A stretch of 64,000 nt of DNA from Aeromonas bivalvium (GTDB taxonomy: Bacteria > Pseudomonadota > Gammaproteobacteria > Enterobacterales > Aeromonadaceae): contig NZ_CDBT01000010.1 of the NCBI RefSeq assembly GCF_000819765.1, positions 97,625 to 161,624 of the forward strand, given 5' to 3'. Shown here one piece after another: positions 37,531 through 44,923 of this stretch (its first letter is position 1; every line of letters begins with the position of its first letter). A model generated the notes under the pieces. The model was given only the letters and a program-made list of their open reading frames with translations. It did no database searches and was not told where the DNA came from. The translations under genes and the position numbers were made by a program.

Positions 37531-38301
37531 ATGCCCCATGCCCCCCGCTTCCCTCGCGCCGCGCCGCCTTCATCCGGCCTCTGCCGCCGTGCCCTGCTCG
37601 GCCATGGCGCCCTCCTCTTCCTGCCCCTGCTGCTGCTGTGCGCCCTGCCGCCACTCTTCATGAGCGATACCCTGAGCGCCCCCTGGCTGCAACTGCCCTA
37701 CTGGCTGAGCCGCAGCGTCGATCTGCCGGGCCTGGGGCTGACCCTGACGGGACTGCTGCTCGTCAGCTGGCGCAAGCTCGCTCTCTCCCCCGCCGCCCTG
37801 CTGACCCTGGCCGCGGCTCTCCTGGCGGTGCTGGGCGCCGACCTTGCCATAAAGAGCGGCCTCAAGCTCTTGACCCAGGAGCCAAGGCCCTACTTCATCT
37901 GGCTCAATGAGCAAGGGTTGATCCCCGCCATGAGCCACTTCTACGGCGCCGAGCAGGCTGTGCGCGCCGAACAGGTCTTCGCAGCCAGCCAATGGCTGGC
38001 CCTGCCCGACTGGCTGGCCCGGCACTGGCGCCACGAGGTCAACTACGCCTTCCCCTCGGGGCACACCATAGCGGCCATGAGCCTGGCCCAGTTCTTCGGC
38101 CTCCTCTGGCTGGCGCGGGCGCCGCGCCTGGCCTGGCTGCTGCCGATCTGGGCCCTGGCGGTCGCCCTCTCGCGCCTGCTGCTGGGCATGCACTGGCCCC
38201 GGGACCTGCTGGCCAGCGCCCTGCTCGGCGGCCTCACCGCCCTGCCGGCCGCCTGTTGGTGGCTGCGCCGTCATCCCCTCGTGGCCAAGACGGCGCAATA
38301 G
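37531..38301 (+). CDS. PAP2-family membrane phosphatase (PgpB-like)
   Basis: Predicted lipid phosphatase for phosphatidylglycerol phosphate or undecaprenyl pyrophosphate, acting on the periplasmic side. The 256-residue product has about six membrane segments and all three phosphatase motifs: KSGLKLLTQEPRP, FPSGHT, and SRLLLGMHWPRD (with its His and Asp). The length and the long loop between motifs 1 and 2 fit PgpB. Whether it is the main pgpB gene of the cell cannot be told. It ends at a strong hairpin shared with the metQ-like gene. Confidence 0.85.
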   Translation: MPHAPRFPRAAPPSSGLCRRALLGHGALLFLPLLLLCALPPLFMSDTLSAPWLQLPYWLSRSVDLPGLGLTLTGLLLVSWRKLALSPAALLTLAAALLAVLGADLAIKSGLKLLTQEPRPYFIWLNEQGLIPAMSHFYGAEQAVRAEQVFAASQWLALPDWLARHWRHEVNYAFPSGHTIAAMSLAQFFGLLWLARAPRLAWLLPIWALAVALSRLLLGMHWPRDLLASALLGGLTALPAACWWLRRHPLVAKTAQ

Positions 38302-38302
38302 A

Positions 38303-38326
38303 AACGGGCACCCTGGGGTGCCCGTT
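38303..38326. terminator. Hairpin between PAP2 and metQ-like genes
   Basis: AACGGGCACCC-tg-GGGTGCCCGTT is an 11-bp stem between converging genes. T content after it is modest on both strands. Confidence 0.75.
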
Positions 38327-38353
38327 CTCATCTTGCCCGCGCCAGCGTGGCGC

Positions 38354-39181
38354 TCACCCCTTGGCGGGAACCTGCCAGCCTTCGGGGTATTTGTAACCGA
38401 CGAAGCGCTTGGCGGCATAGGCCTTGAACTCGGGGGAGTTGTAGGCGGCCGCCACGTCCCTGGCAAAGGGCTTGTCCGCGTCGGCACTCTTGACCACCAC
38501 CCAGTTGATGAAGTCATAGCTGCGCTCGAGGAAGAGCCCCTCGCTGAAGGGGATGCCACTGGACGCGGCATAGTTGCCGTTGATCACGGTGAAGTCCACG
38601 TCTTCACGGGAGCGGGGCAGCTGCGCCGCCTCCAGCAGCACCAGCTTGATGTCATGCGGGTTCTTCACCACATCGAATTCGCTCGCCTTGAGGGGGTTGA
38701 TCCCCTCTTTGAGGGTGATCCAGCCCAGGTCCTGCAGCATCAGCAGGGCGCGGGCCTGGTTGCTCGGGTCGTTGGGAATGGCGACCGTGCTCCCCTCTTT
38801 CAGGGCCTTGAGATCCCCCAGCTTGCCGGCATAGAGCCCCATGGGGCCGGTCGGTACTTGGGTGATGGGGGCAAGCGACAGCCCCCTGTCCTTGGCGAAG
38901 CTCTCCAGATAGGGCTTGTGCTGGAAGCAGTTCACGTCAAGCGACCCGTCCGCCAGGGCGATGTTGGGGCTGACATAATCGGTGAACTCCACCAGTTTGA
39001 CCTGGTAGCCCTTGGCTTCGAGCTGGGGCTTGATGGCGTCGGTCACCATGTCGGCAAAGTCCCCGACCGTGGTGCCGATGACGATCTCTTTCTTGGCCTC
39101 ATCGAGGGCAAAGGCGGACAACGGCAGGCTGCCGGCAAGCAGGGCCAGGGCGGAGAGGGTGAAGAAGGAACGACGCTGCAT
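38354..39181 (-). CDS. MetQ/NlpA-family substrate-binding protein
   Basis: Periplasmic binding protein of the methionine uptake family (D/L-methionine, MetNIQ). The 275-residue product has VIGTTVGDFADMV, EFTDYVSPNIALADGSLDVNCFQHKPYLE and AIPNDPSNQARALLMLQDLG, all typical. The signal peptide (MQRRSFFTLSALALLAGSLP...) has no lipobox cysteine, unlike E. coli MetQ, so it should be soluble rather than a lipoprotein. No metN or metI gene is adjacent, so it must work with a permease encoded elsewhere or have another role. An 18-base inverted repeat lies about 80 bases upstream. Confidence 0.85.
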   Translation of the reverse strand: MQRRSFFTLSALALLAGSLPLSAFALDEAKKEIVIGTTVGDFADMVTDAIKPQLEAKGYQVKLVEFTDYVSPNIALADGSLDVNCFQHKPYLESFAKDRGLSLAPITQVPTGPMGLYAGKLGDLKALKEGSTVAIPNDPSNQARALLMLQDLGWITLKEGINPLKASEFDVVKNPHDIKLVLLEAAQLPRSREDVDFTVINGNYAASSGIPFSEGLFLERSYDFINWVVVKSADADKPFARDVAAAYNSPEFKAYAAKRFVGYKYPEGWQVPAKG

Positions 39182-39538
39182 AGAAACTCCCTGTCAACAT
39201 GATCATCAAAACGGTGGGCGGTCGGCGGGGTCATCATCAAGGGTGACACCACGACCATCTAGCCATCCAAATGGCTAATTGCGACCACCATAGCAGAGCC
39301 CTTCGACTTCGCCAAGCAACAAAACCGGGCAAGCTTGGCCAGATGGCGGTGAAGTCCCTCCGGCCTCGAGCTGAAAATCTTTGACAACGCACGCAGTTAT
39401 CGCGTTTGCCCCCTCCCCGCTTGAGGCACAACTGGCCTATTGTGGTCATTCGATACCCATCACCCCGGGGATCCGGCTGGTGGCGCCTAGGTGACCATAT
39501 TGCCTCTCCCCTTCATCCAGGCAGCACAAGGAGTGGTT
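39182..39538. other. Intergenic region between metQ-like and VOC genes
   Basis: A 357-base divergent gap without a convincing gene. It holds the inverted repeat TAGCCAT-CCAA-ATGGCTA at 39260-39277, possibly an operator for the metQ-like gene; the three consecutive octamers around it only loosely resemble MetJ boxes (four to five of eight positions each). Confidence 0.45.
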
Positions 39539-39925
39539 GTGTTCGATCATGTTGAAATCAAGGTGGTGCACTTCGACGACTGCCGACGCTTCTATGAAAC
39601 CGTGCTGGCCCCCCTCTTGATAGCACTCAAATGGGTAGACAAAGACGCCGCAGGTTTCGGCCGGGTTGGTCACGACAAGGTGGGCTTCCTGATAGAGCGG
39701 GGCGAACAGGGTGCCCCCTGTCATCTCGCTTTCACAGCCAGCAGCGCTGCGCAGGTGGATGAGTTCTATCAGGCTGGTGTCAGGGCCGGTTTTGCCTGCA
39801 ACGGGCAGCCGGGACTGCGCCCCCACTATGCCCCCAATTACTACGCCGCCTTCCTGCGCGATCCGGACGGCAACAACATAGAGGTGCTGGCCTACCTTGA
39901 CCCCCCTGGCATGGCGAACCCGTGA
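39539..39925 (+). CDS. VOC-family (glyoxalase/bleomycin-resistance fold) protein
   Basis: A 128-residue one-domain protein: FDHVEIKVVHFDDCRRFYETVLAPL with the first metal-ligand-type histidine, CHLAFTASSAAQVDEFY, and the C-terminal DPDGNNIEVLAYL with the usual glutamate. Members of this group include dioxygenases, isomerases and resistance proteins; the reaction is unknown. The start is the GTG at 39539, with AAGGAG six bases upstream. The isochorismatase-like gene follows 84 bases later on the same strand. Confidence 0.82.
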   Translation: MFDHVEIKVVHFDDCRRFYETVLAPLLIALKWVDKDAAGFGRVGHDKVGFLIERGEQGAPCHLAFTASSAAQVDEFYQAGVRAGFACNGQPGLRPHYAPNYYAAFLRDPDGNNIEVLAYLDPPGMANP

Positions 39926-40009
39926 AGAGGCGCCGTGCAGCTTGTCAGCAGAAGCCCGGCGTCGTTGACCTCGGGGCCAGGAAACTCGCCACAAACAAAG
40001 GAGAAAATC

Positions 40010-40549
40010 ATGCTTGAACGCCGCAGCACTGGCCTGTTGGTCGTCGATATCCAGGGCAAGCTGGCCCGTCTGGTCGAGGGGAGCGAGTCGCTCATCGCCA
40101 ACACGGCCCGACTGGTGCAGGGAGCCAAGGCGCTGGGGTTGCCGGTTGTCTGGCTGGAGCAGAACCCGGACAAGCTCGGGGCCACAGTGCCCGAGTTGCA
40201 GCCGCAGCAGGCAGGCGCCCTTGTGCTGCCGAAGTTCAGCTTCGGCGCCCTGGGGGAGCCGACGGTCGCCACCGCCCTGGCCGGAACCGGGGTCGGCCAC
40301 TGGCTGGTATGCGGCATCGAGGCCCATATCTGCGTCTACCAGAGCGTGCAGGGGCTGCTGGCCAGCGGCGCCCGGGTCTCTTTGGTGGTGGATGCAACGT
40401 CATCCCGCACCGCAGCCAACCGGGATCTCGCCATCAGCCAGCTGGCGGCCAGGGGCGCATCCCTCACCTCGGTGGAGATGTGCCTCTTTGATCTGATGGG
40501 AGATTGCCGCCATCCGGCATTTCGCCAGATACTGGCACTCGTCAAATAG
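40010..40549 (+). CDS. Isochorismatase-family hydrolase (YcaC-like)
   Basis: A 179-residue cysteine hydrolase-fold protein. It shows the aspartate in LLVVDIQGKL, the lysine in LPKFSFGAL, and the cysteine nucleophile in GIEAHICVYQSVQGLL, the Asp-Lys-Cys set of the family. AAAGGAG stands before the ATG at 40010. Such proteins hydrolyse amides or isochorismate-like ethers; the substrate here is unknown. It converges on modF with two bases between the stops. Confidence 0.85.
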   Translation: MLERRSTGLLVVDIQGKLARLVEGSESLIANTARLVQGAKALGLPVVWLEQNPDKLGATVPELQPQQAGALVLPKFSFGALGEPTVATALAGTGVGHWLVCGIEAHICVYQSVQGLLASGARVSLVVDATSSRTAANRDLAISQLAARGASLTSVEMCLFDLMGDCRHPAFRQILALVK

Positions 40550-40551
40550 GC

Positions 40552-42015
40552 CTAGGCAGACCCCTTCCCCAGCTTCTCCTGCAGATAGCGATAGCCCCCG
40601 GCGCCGTCCGGCACGAAACTCAGCCGGTGGCTGAGGCAGGGGGGCGCATCCTCGGGGTGGTGGGAGACGAACAGCAACTGGGTGCCTTGGCCTATGAGGC
40701 GCACCACCATCTCCCGCACCAGGTGGCGGTTCAAGGGATCCAGCCCCTGCAGGGGCTCATCCAAAATGAGCAGCGGCGGATGCTTGACCAGGGCTCGGGC
40801 AATCAGCACCAGGCGCTGCTGACCAAAGGAGAGGGCGTGGAAGGGCAGCGCCCCCTGATCCTTTAGCCCCAGCAGTGCCAACCACTGGTTGGCGAGCGCG
40901 AGCTGGCGATCCCCCGGGCGGGTATAGAGGCCGATGGAGTCATAAAAGCCGGAGAGGATCACCGTCTGCACCGAACAACTGACGCGATAGTCCAGGTGCA
41001 GCGCCGGGCTGACCAGGCCGATGTGGCGCTTGATCTCCCAGATGCTCTCGCCACTGCCCCGGCGCACCCCGAACAGGCGCAGATCATTGCTGTACCCCTG
41101 CGGATGATCCCCTGTGATGAGGGCGAGCAAGGTCGACTTGCCGGCGCCGTTGGGCCCCACCAGTTGCCAGTGCTCCCCCTCGGCAATGGTCCAGTCGAGC
41201 CCGTCGATGATGACCTGGTCCCCGTAGGCGACGCGCAGGGCGCGCATCTGAACCCGGGGGCCGGGGGGCAAAGGCGTGGGCGCCTGGAGCGGAGGGGGCA
41301 GCTGCGGGCTCTGCCCCTCGGCCCGTGCCAGCTGGGCCACCTCCTGGCTGCCGAGCACGGCGTCACGCTCCCCCGCCAGCAACAGGCGGCGCTCCCCGAG
41401 CAGGCCGAGGTGACTGGCGAAGGGGGGGATCTCGTCGAAGCGGTTGACGATCACCACCAGACGTTGCCCCTGCGCCACCAATTGCGCCAACAGCGACATC
41501 AGATCCCTGCGCGAGCCTTGATCCAGGCCATCGAAGGGCTCGTCCAGCACCAGCAGCTCGGGTCGTCCCAGCAGGGCGCGGGCCAGCAGCAGCTTGCGCC
41601 CCTCCCCGCTCGAGAGATGGCGATAGGGGCGATCCCACAGAGACTCGATGCCGAAGCGCGCCAGCAACGATCGGGCTTGCGCCTCCTCTCCCCCCTCCTC
41701 CAGCATCAGGGTCGACACCCGATAGCCCGCCTCCTCCTCTTCCCCCAGCATGTCGGTGTTGCGCCGCTGCCAGTCCAGCTCCCCGAGCCGCTGTTGCGAC
41801 TCAAACGAGAGGCGCTCGGTCCTCACCCGGCCAGTCACCCCCCCTGCACGGACAGCCAGCTCGCCGCACAGGGCAGAAGCCAGTGCCGTCTTGCCACTGC
41901 CGTTGCTACCGACGAAGGCCCAGCACGCCTGAGGCGCCAGGGTGAGGTCGGGGATGAAGAGAGTCTGGTCGCCGTAAAGAGCCAAGCTGGCTGATTGCCA
42001 CTGCAAAAGAGTCAT
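40552..42015 (-). CDS. modF: ModF-like double ABC ATPase
   Basis: A 487-residue protein with two ABC ATPase domains and no membrane segments. Domain 1 has Walker A GSNGSGKT, signature LSSGEGRK, Walker B LLVLDEPFDGLD; domain 2 has Walker A GPNGAGKST, signature LSFGQQRL, Walker B LLILDEPLQGLD. Length and domain spacing match ModF (formerly called a photorepair protein), often linked to molybdate genes, though none are adjacent here. The function of ModF is not settled. Confidence 0.88.
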   Translation of the reverse strand: MTLLQWQSASLALYGDQTLFIPDLTLAPQACWAFVGSNGSGKTALASALCGELAVRAGGVTGRVRTERLSFESQQRLGELDWQRRNTDMLGEEEEAGYRVSTLMLEEGGEEAQARSLLARFGIESLWDRPYRHLSSGEGRKLLLARALLGRPELLVLDEPFDGLDQGSRRDLMSLLAQLVAQGQRLVVIVNRFDEIPPFASHLGLLGERRLLLAGERDAVLGSQEVAQLARAEGQSPQLPPPLQAPTPLPPGPRVQMRALRVAYGDQVIIDGLDWTIAEGEHWQLVGPNGAGKSTLLALITGDHPQGYSNDLRLFGVRRGSGESIWEIKRHIGLVSPALHLDYRVSCSVQTVILSGFYDSIGLYTRPGDRQLALANQWLALLGLKDQGALPFHALSFGQQRLVLIARALVKHPPLLILDEPLQGLDPLNRHLVREMVVRLIGQGTQLLFVSHHPEDAPPCLSHRLSFVPDGAGGYRYLQEKLGKGSA

Positions 42016-42318
42016 GGATCCGTCCTGAGTGCTGTTTTGCCCTTACCTTAACAGGGATAGCGACCAGCGGCAGCCTTGGCAGGTGGTGAGGGGCGCTTGA
42101 CAGCAGGCCCTTCTATCGACAAAAAGATCATTAGCATTGAATGCGAATGACTCTCAATGAAACACGTAATCTGCCCCATTGATACCCCCATATGGGCTCG
42201 AATGAGATTTCTTTGAGCCCCCTCTCAACTCCGAAATGAGAGCCTTTTGAATCGTCTTTTCTCATGTATAGATGCCCGTCGCACCTCGGACGGTGCGCCC
42301 TTAAGATGGAGTTTATCA
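42016..42318. other. Divergent regulatory region, modF and serine protease
   Basis: About 300 bases, notably AT-richer than the genes beside it. It contains the Fur-like site at 42142-42156, an extended -10-like TGTATAGAT at about 42265-42273, and a small hairpin GCACC-tcggac-GGTGC just before the protease ribosome binding site. No small gene is evident. Confidence 0.6.
42142..42156. promoter_or_regulatory. Candidate Fur box
   Basis: TGCGAATGACTCTCA matches the 7-1-7 Fur model TGATAAT-N-ATTATCA at 10 of 14 positions by my count. It lies 127 bases before modF and 162 before the serine protease gene, so either could be its target. Confidence 0.5.
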
Positions 42319-44196
42319 ATGAGAAAAACATCGTTAGCATTGGCAATCACGGCCCTGCTCTCGGCCCTGCCTGTCGTCTCGGCTCAGGCGGCCGAGGGTT
42401 GTTCCCCCCTCACCGGCAGAGAAGTCGACATGGATACCGGCCGCACCAGCGCACAGCGCTGCCTGCCCGGCATCAACCCCTTGCAGGACCAGCAGTGGCA
42501 CCTGCTCAACAGTGGCCAGCATGCCTTCAGTGCCCGTGGCGGCGTGGCGGGCAATGACCTCAACCTCTGGTGGGCCCACCGCACAGAGGTGCTCGGCCAG
42601 GGGATCAATGTGGCCGTCGTGGACGACGGTCTGGCCATAGCCCACCCGGATCTCGCCGACAACGTCCGCCCCGGTTCACGTAACGTGGTGACCGGCAGCG
42701 ACGATCCGACGCCGACCGATCCGGACAGTGCCCACGGCACCTCTGTCTCCGGCATCATAGCCGCGGTCGACAACGCCATCGGCACCCGGGGCGTGGCCCC
42801 TCGGGCCCAGTTGCAAGGCTTCAACCTGCTCGACGACAATAGCCAGCAGTTGCAGCAAGACTGGCTCTATGCCCTCGGCAACAGCCAGGCCAGCCGCGAC
42901 AACCGCGTCTTCAACCAGAGCTACGGCATGAGCCTGGTCGACCCCCAGGGGGCCGGCGGGCTCAACCAGGTGCAACTGGATCGCCTGTTCGAGCAGATGA
43001 CCCTGAAGACGCAAGGGGCCGCTTACATCAAGGCCGCGGGCAACGGCTTCAGCCGCATTGCCGCCGGCAACTATGTGCTCAACCGCACCGGCGGCGAGCT
43101 CAGACTACCGTTTGAAAACAGCAATATAGATCCTTCCAACAGCAACTTCTGGAACCTGGTGGTCAGTGCCAGCAACGCAGACGGCGTGCGCTCCTCCTAC
43201 TCCAGCGTCGGCAGCAACGTCTTCCTGACGGCCCCGGGCGGCGAGTATGGCACCGCCTCACCGGCCATGGTCACCACGGATCTGCCCGGCTGCGACCTGG
43301 GCTACAACCGCACCGATCGTCAGAGCGCCAACCGGCTGCACGGCAACCTGGCGCTGGATGCCGGCTGTGACTACAACGGCACCATGAACGGCACCTCTTC
43401 GGCCACCCCGAATACCGCTGGCGCCATGGCGCTGCTGATGTCAGCCTATCCGGACCTGTCGGTGCGGGATCTGCGGGATCTGCTGGCACGCAACGCCACC
43501 CGCATCGATGCCAATCAGGCAGCGGTCACGCTGAGCTACACGGCATCCAATGGTCAGCAACGCCGGGTGACAGGGCTGGAAGGCTGGGAGCGCAACGCCG
43601 CCGGGATCTGGTTCAACCCGACCTACGGCTTTGGCCTCATCGATGTGAACAAGGCCCTGGCGAGCGCCGCCACCCACAACCCCTTGCCGGCGCTGGTACA
43701 GCTGCCGTGGCAGAAGGTCACTGTGCAGGGCAATGCCCAGGGCGCCATCCCGGATCTGGGCAGCAGCCCGACCACCTCCAGCACCCGGGTCGAGCAGGCG
43801 CTCACGGTGGAAGCTGTGCAGGTGCAGGTCAGCCTGGATCACCAGCGGCTGCCCGATCTGCTGATCGAGCTCGTCTCGCCCTCCGGCACCCGCAGCGTGC
43901 TGCTCAACCCCAACAACAGCCTGGTGGGTCAATCCCTCGACCGGCAGCAACTGGGTTATGTGCGCACCAAGGGGCTGCGCGACATGCGCATGCTCTCCCA
44001 CAAGTTCTACGGTGAATCGGCCCAGGGCGAGTGGCAACTCGCGGTGACCGACGTCGCCAGCGGCACTCGTCAGGTCTCGCTGCTCAATCGCAGCACCAAC
44101 GCCCGCACAACCCTGACCGAGCGCAACAACAGCCAGCCGGGTCAACTGCTCAACTGGTCCCTGCGGGTGATCGGCCATGAAGCAGCTTCCCTCTAA
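42319..44196 (+). CDS. Secreted kexin-like serine protease (ASP/AhpA type)
   Basis: Extracellular subtilisin-family protease of 625 residues. A 24-residue signal peptide ends SAQA. The catalytic residues in precursor numbering are Asp102 (VVDDGLAIAHPDL), His139 (HGTSVSGI) and Ser360 (NGTSSATP); minus 24 these are 78, 115 and 336, the positions I recall for A. sobria ASP. The C-terminal quarter is a P-domain (DLLIELVSPSGTRSVLL...GEWQLAVTDV), as in kexin. GGAG precedes the ATG at 42319. The next gene encodes the matching chaperone. In Aeromonas this enzyme is a known virulence-associated protease. There is no GlyGly-CTERM tail. Confidence 0.93.
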   Translation: MRKTSLALAITALLSALPVVSAQAAEGCSPLTGREVDMDTGRTSAQRCLPGINPLQDQQWHLLNSGQHAFSARGGVAGNDLNLWWAHRTEVLGQGINVAVVDDGLAIAHPDLADNVRPGSRNVVTGSDDPTPTDPDSAHGTSVSGIIAAVDNAIGTRGVAPRAQLQGFNLLDDNSQQLQQDWLYALGNSQASRDNRVFNQSYGMSLVDPQGAGGLNQVQLDRLFEQMTLKTQGAAYIKAAGNGFSRIAAGNYVLNRTGGELRLPFENSNIDPSNSNFWNLVVSASNADGVRSSYSSVGSNVFLTAPGGEYGTASPAMVTTDLPGCDLGYNRTDRQSANRLHGNLALDAGCDYNGTMNGTSSATPNTAGAMALLMSAYPDLSVRDLRDLLARNATRIDANQAAVTLSYTASNGQQRRVTGLEGWERNAAGIWFNPTYGFGLIDVNKALASAATHNPLPALVQLPWQKVTVQGNAQGAIPDLGSSPTTSSTRVEQALTVEAVQVQVSLDHQRLPDLLIELVSPSGTRSVLLNPNNSLVGQSLDRQQLGYVRTKGLRDMRMLSHKFYGESAQGEWQLAVTDVASGTRQVSLLNRSTNARTTLTERNNSQPGQLLNWSLRVIGHEAASL

Positions 44197-44214
44197 TCGC
44201 ACAGGAGTCACAAC

Positions 44215-44676
44215 ATGAAACACAGCTTACTCAGCCTTGCCCTGGCAAGCCTGCTGGCCTCGGTTTCCGCTCAGGCCACGGCCGAAGAGTCGGTGGTTAT
44301 CGAGGGCAAGCAGTACAGCACCATAGAGGTGAACGGCCAGACCTACCTCACGCCGGACAACGGCAGCAAGAAGCGCGTCGCCCGCAGCCTGGATGGCAAG
44401 GCGGCACAACCTGGCCTGCGCAGCGGTGACGTCTTGCTGCAAGGAGTCGCCAGCCCCGAGCTCACCGTCAGTGGCACCCTGCTGATCGAAGCCGATGAGC
44501 CTCAAGCCAGGGCACTGGCCACGCGCCACGGTCTGAGCTTCAAGCAGAGCAGTGGCGGCATCGCCCTGCTGGAGGCCAAACCCGGCACCGATCTGAACGC
44601 CATCAGCGCCCGGCTCCAGCAGGAAGGCGTGAAGGTGCAGATCGAACTGGCCGGCGCCGAGCAGCAGCCCAGGTGA
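44215..44676 (+). CDS. ASP-type protease chaperone (ORF2)
   Basis: A 153-residue exported protein with a signal peptide (about residues 1-20, ending SAQA or ATA) and no cysteines. In A. sobria the equivalent ORF2 protein is required for maturation of the serine protease and stays bound during folding. The start lies 18 bases after the protease stop with GGAG before it, and a terminator follows, so the two form a bicistronic unit. The C-terminal half (LIEADEPQARALATRHGLSF, LNAISARLQQEGVKVQI) looks like the small alpha/beta fold of subtilisin propeptides. Confidence 0.88.
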   Translation: MKHSLLSLALASLLASVSAQATAEESVVIEGKQYSTIEVNGQTYLTPDNGSKKRVARSLDGKAAQPGLRSGDVLLQGVASPELTVSGTLLIEADEPQARALATRHGLSFKQSSGGIALLEAKPGTDLNAISARLQQEGVKVQIELAGAEQQPR

Positions 44677-44708
44677 AGCACGCCTCGCACTGAAGGCGTC
44701 ATGTCATC

Positions 44709-44734
44709 GAGGGGGCCATTGGCCCCCTCGTCTT
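44709..44734 (+). terminator. Terminator after the protease-chaperone pair
   Basis: GAGGGGGCC-att-GGCCCCCTC is a perfect 9-bp stem followed by GTCTTTA, 33 bases after the chaperone stop. Confidence 0.75.
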
Positions 44735-44863
44735 TAGCTACTACACCGCCGCAACCCCATCCTCCAATGCCCACCCGGCGATAATACTCCCATATAGAGC
44801 GAGAGAGATTAGGTCCAATTCATCTTGCATGAACGCATCATCAACACAGCACCATATTGGTAA

Positions 44864-44890
44864 TAAAAAACGGCACCGAGAAGGTGCCGC
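44864..44890 (-). terminator. Terminator after ppsA
   Basis: CGGCACC-gaga-aGGTGCCG followed on the minus strand by six T, 35 bases past the ppsA stop. Confidence 0.88.
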
Positions 44891-44923
44891 CATGGATTAT
44901 GGTAGGGAGCTGCCTGTGCTGGC

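Noticed and set aside
39246-39277. MetJ operator upstream of the metQ-like gene
   Set aside because: Only four to five of eight bases per octamer match; kept as an unassigned inverted repeat.
39237-39449. A 70-codon open frame in the gap before the metQ-like gene
   Set aside because: Trp/Arg-rich, no ribosome binding site, overlaps the inverted repeat that looks regulatory.
39446-40327. A 293-codon open frame on the minus strand
   Set aside because: Antisense to the VOC and isochorismatase-like genes, both of which have catalytic motifs and good ribosome binding sites.
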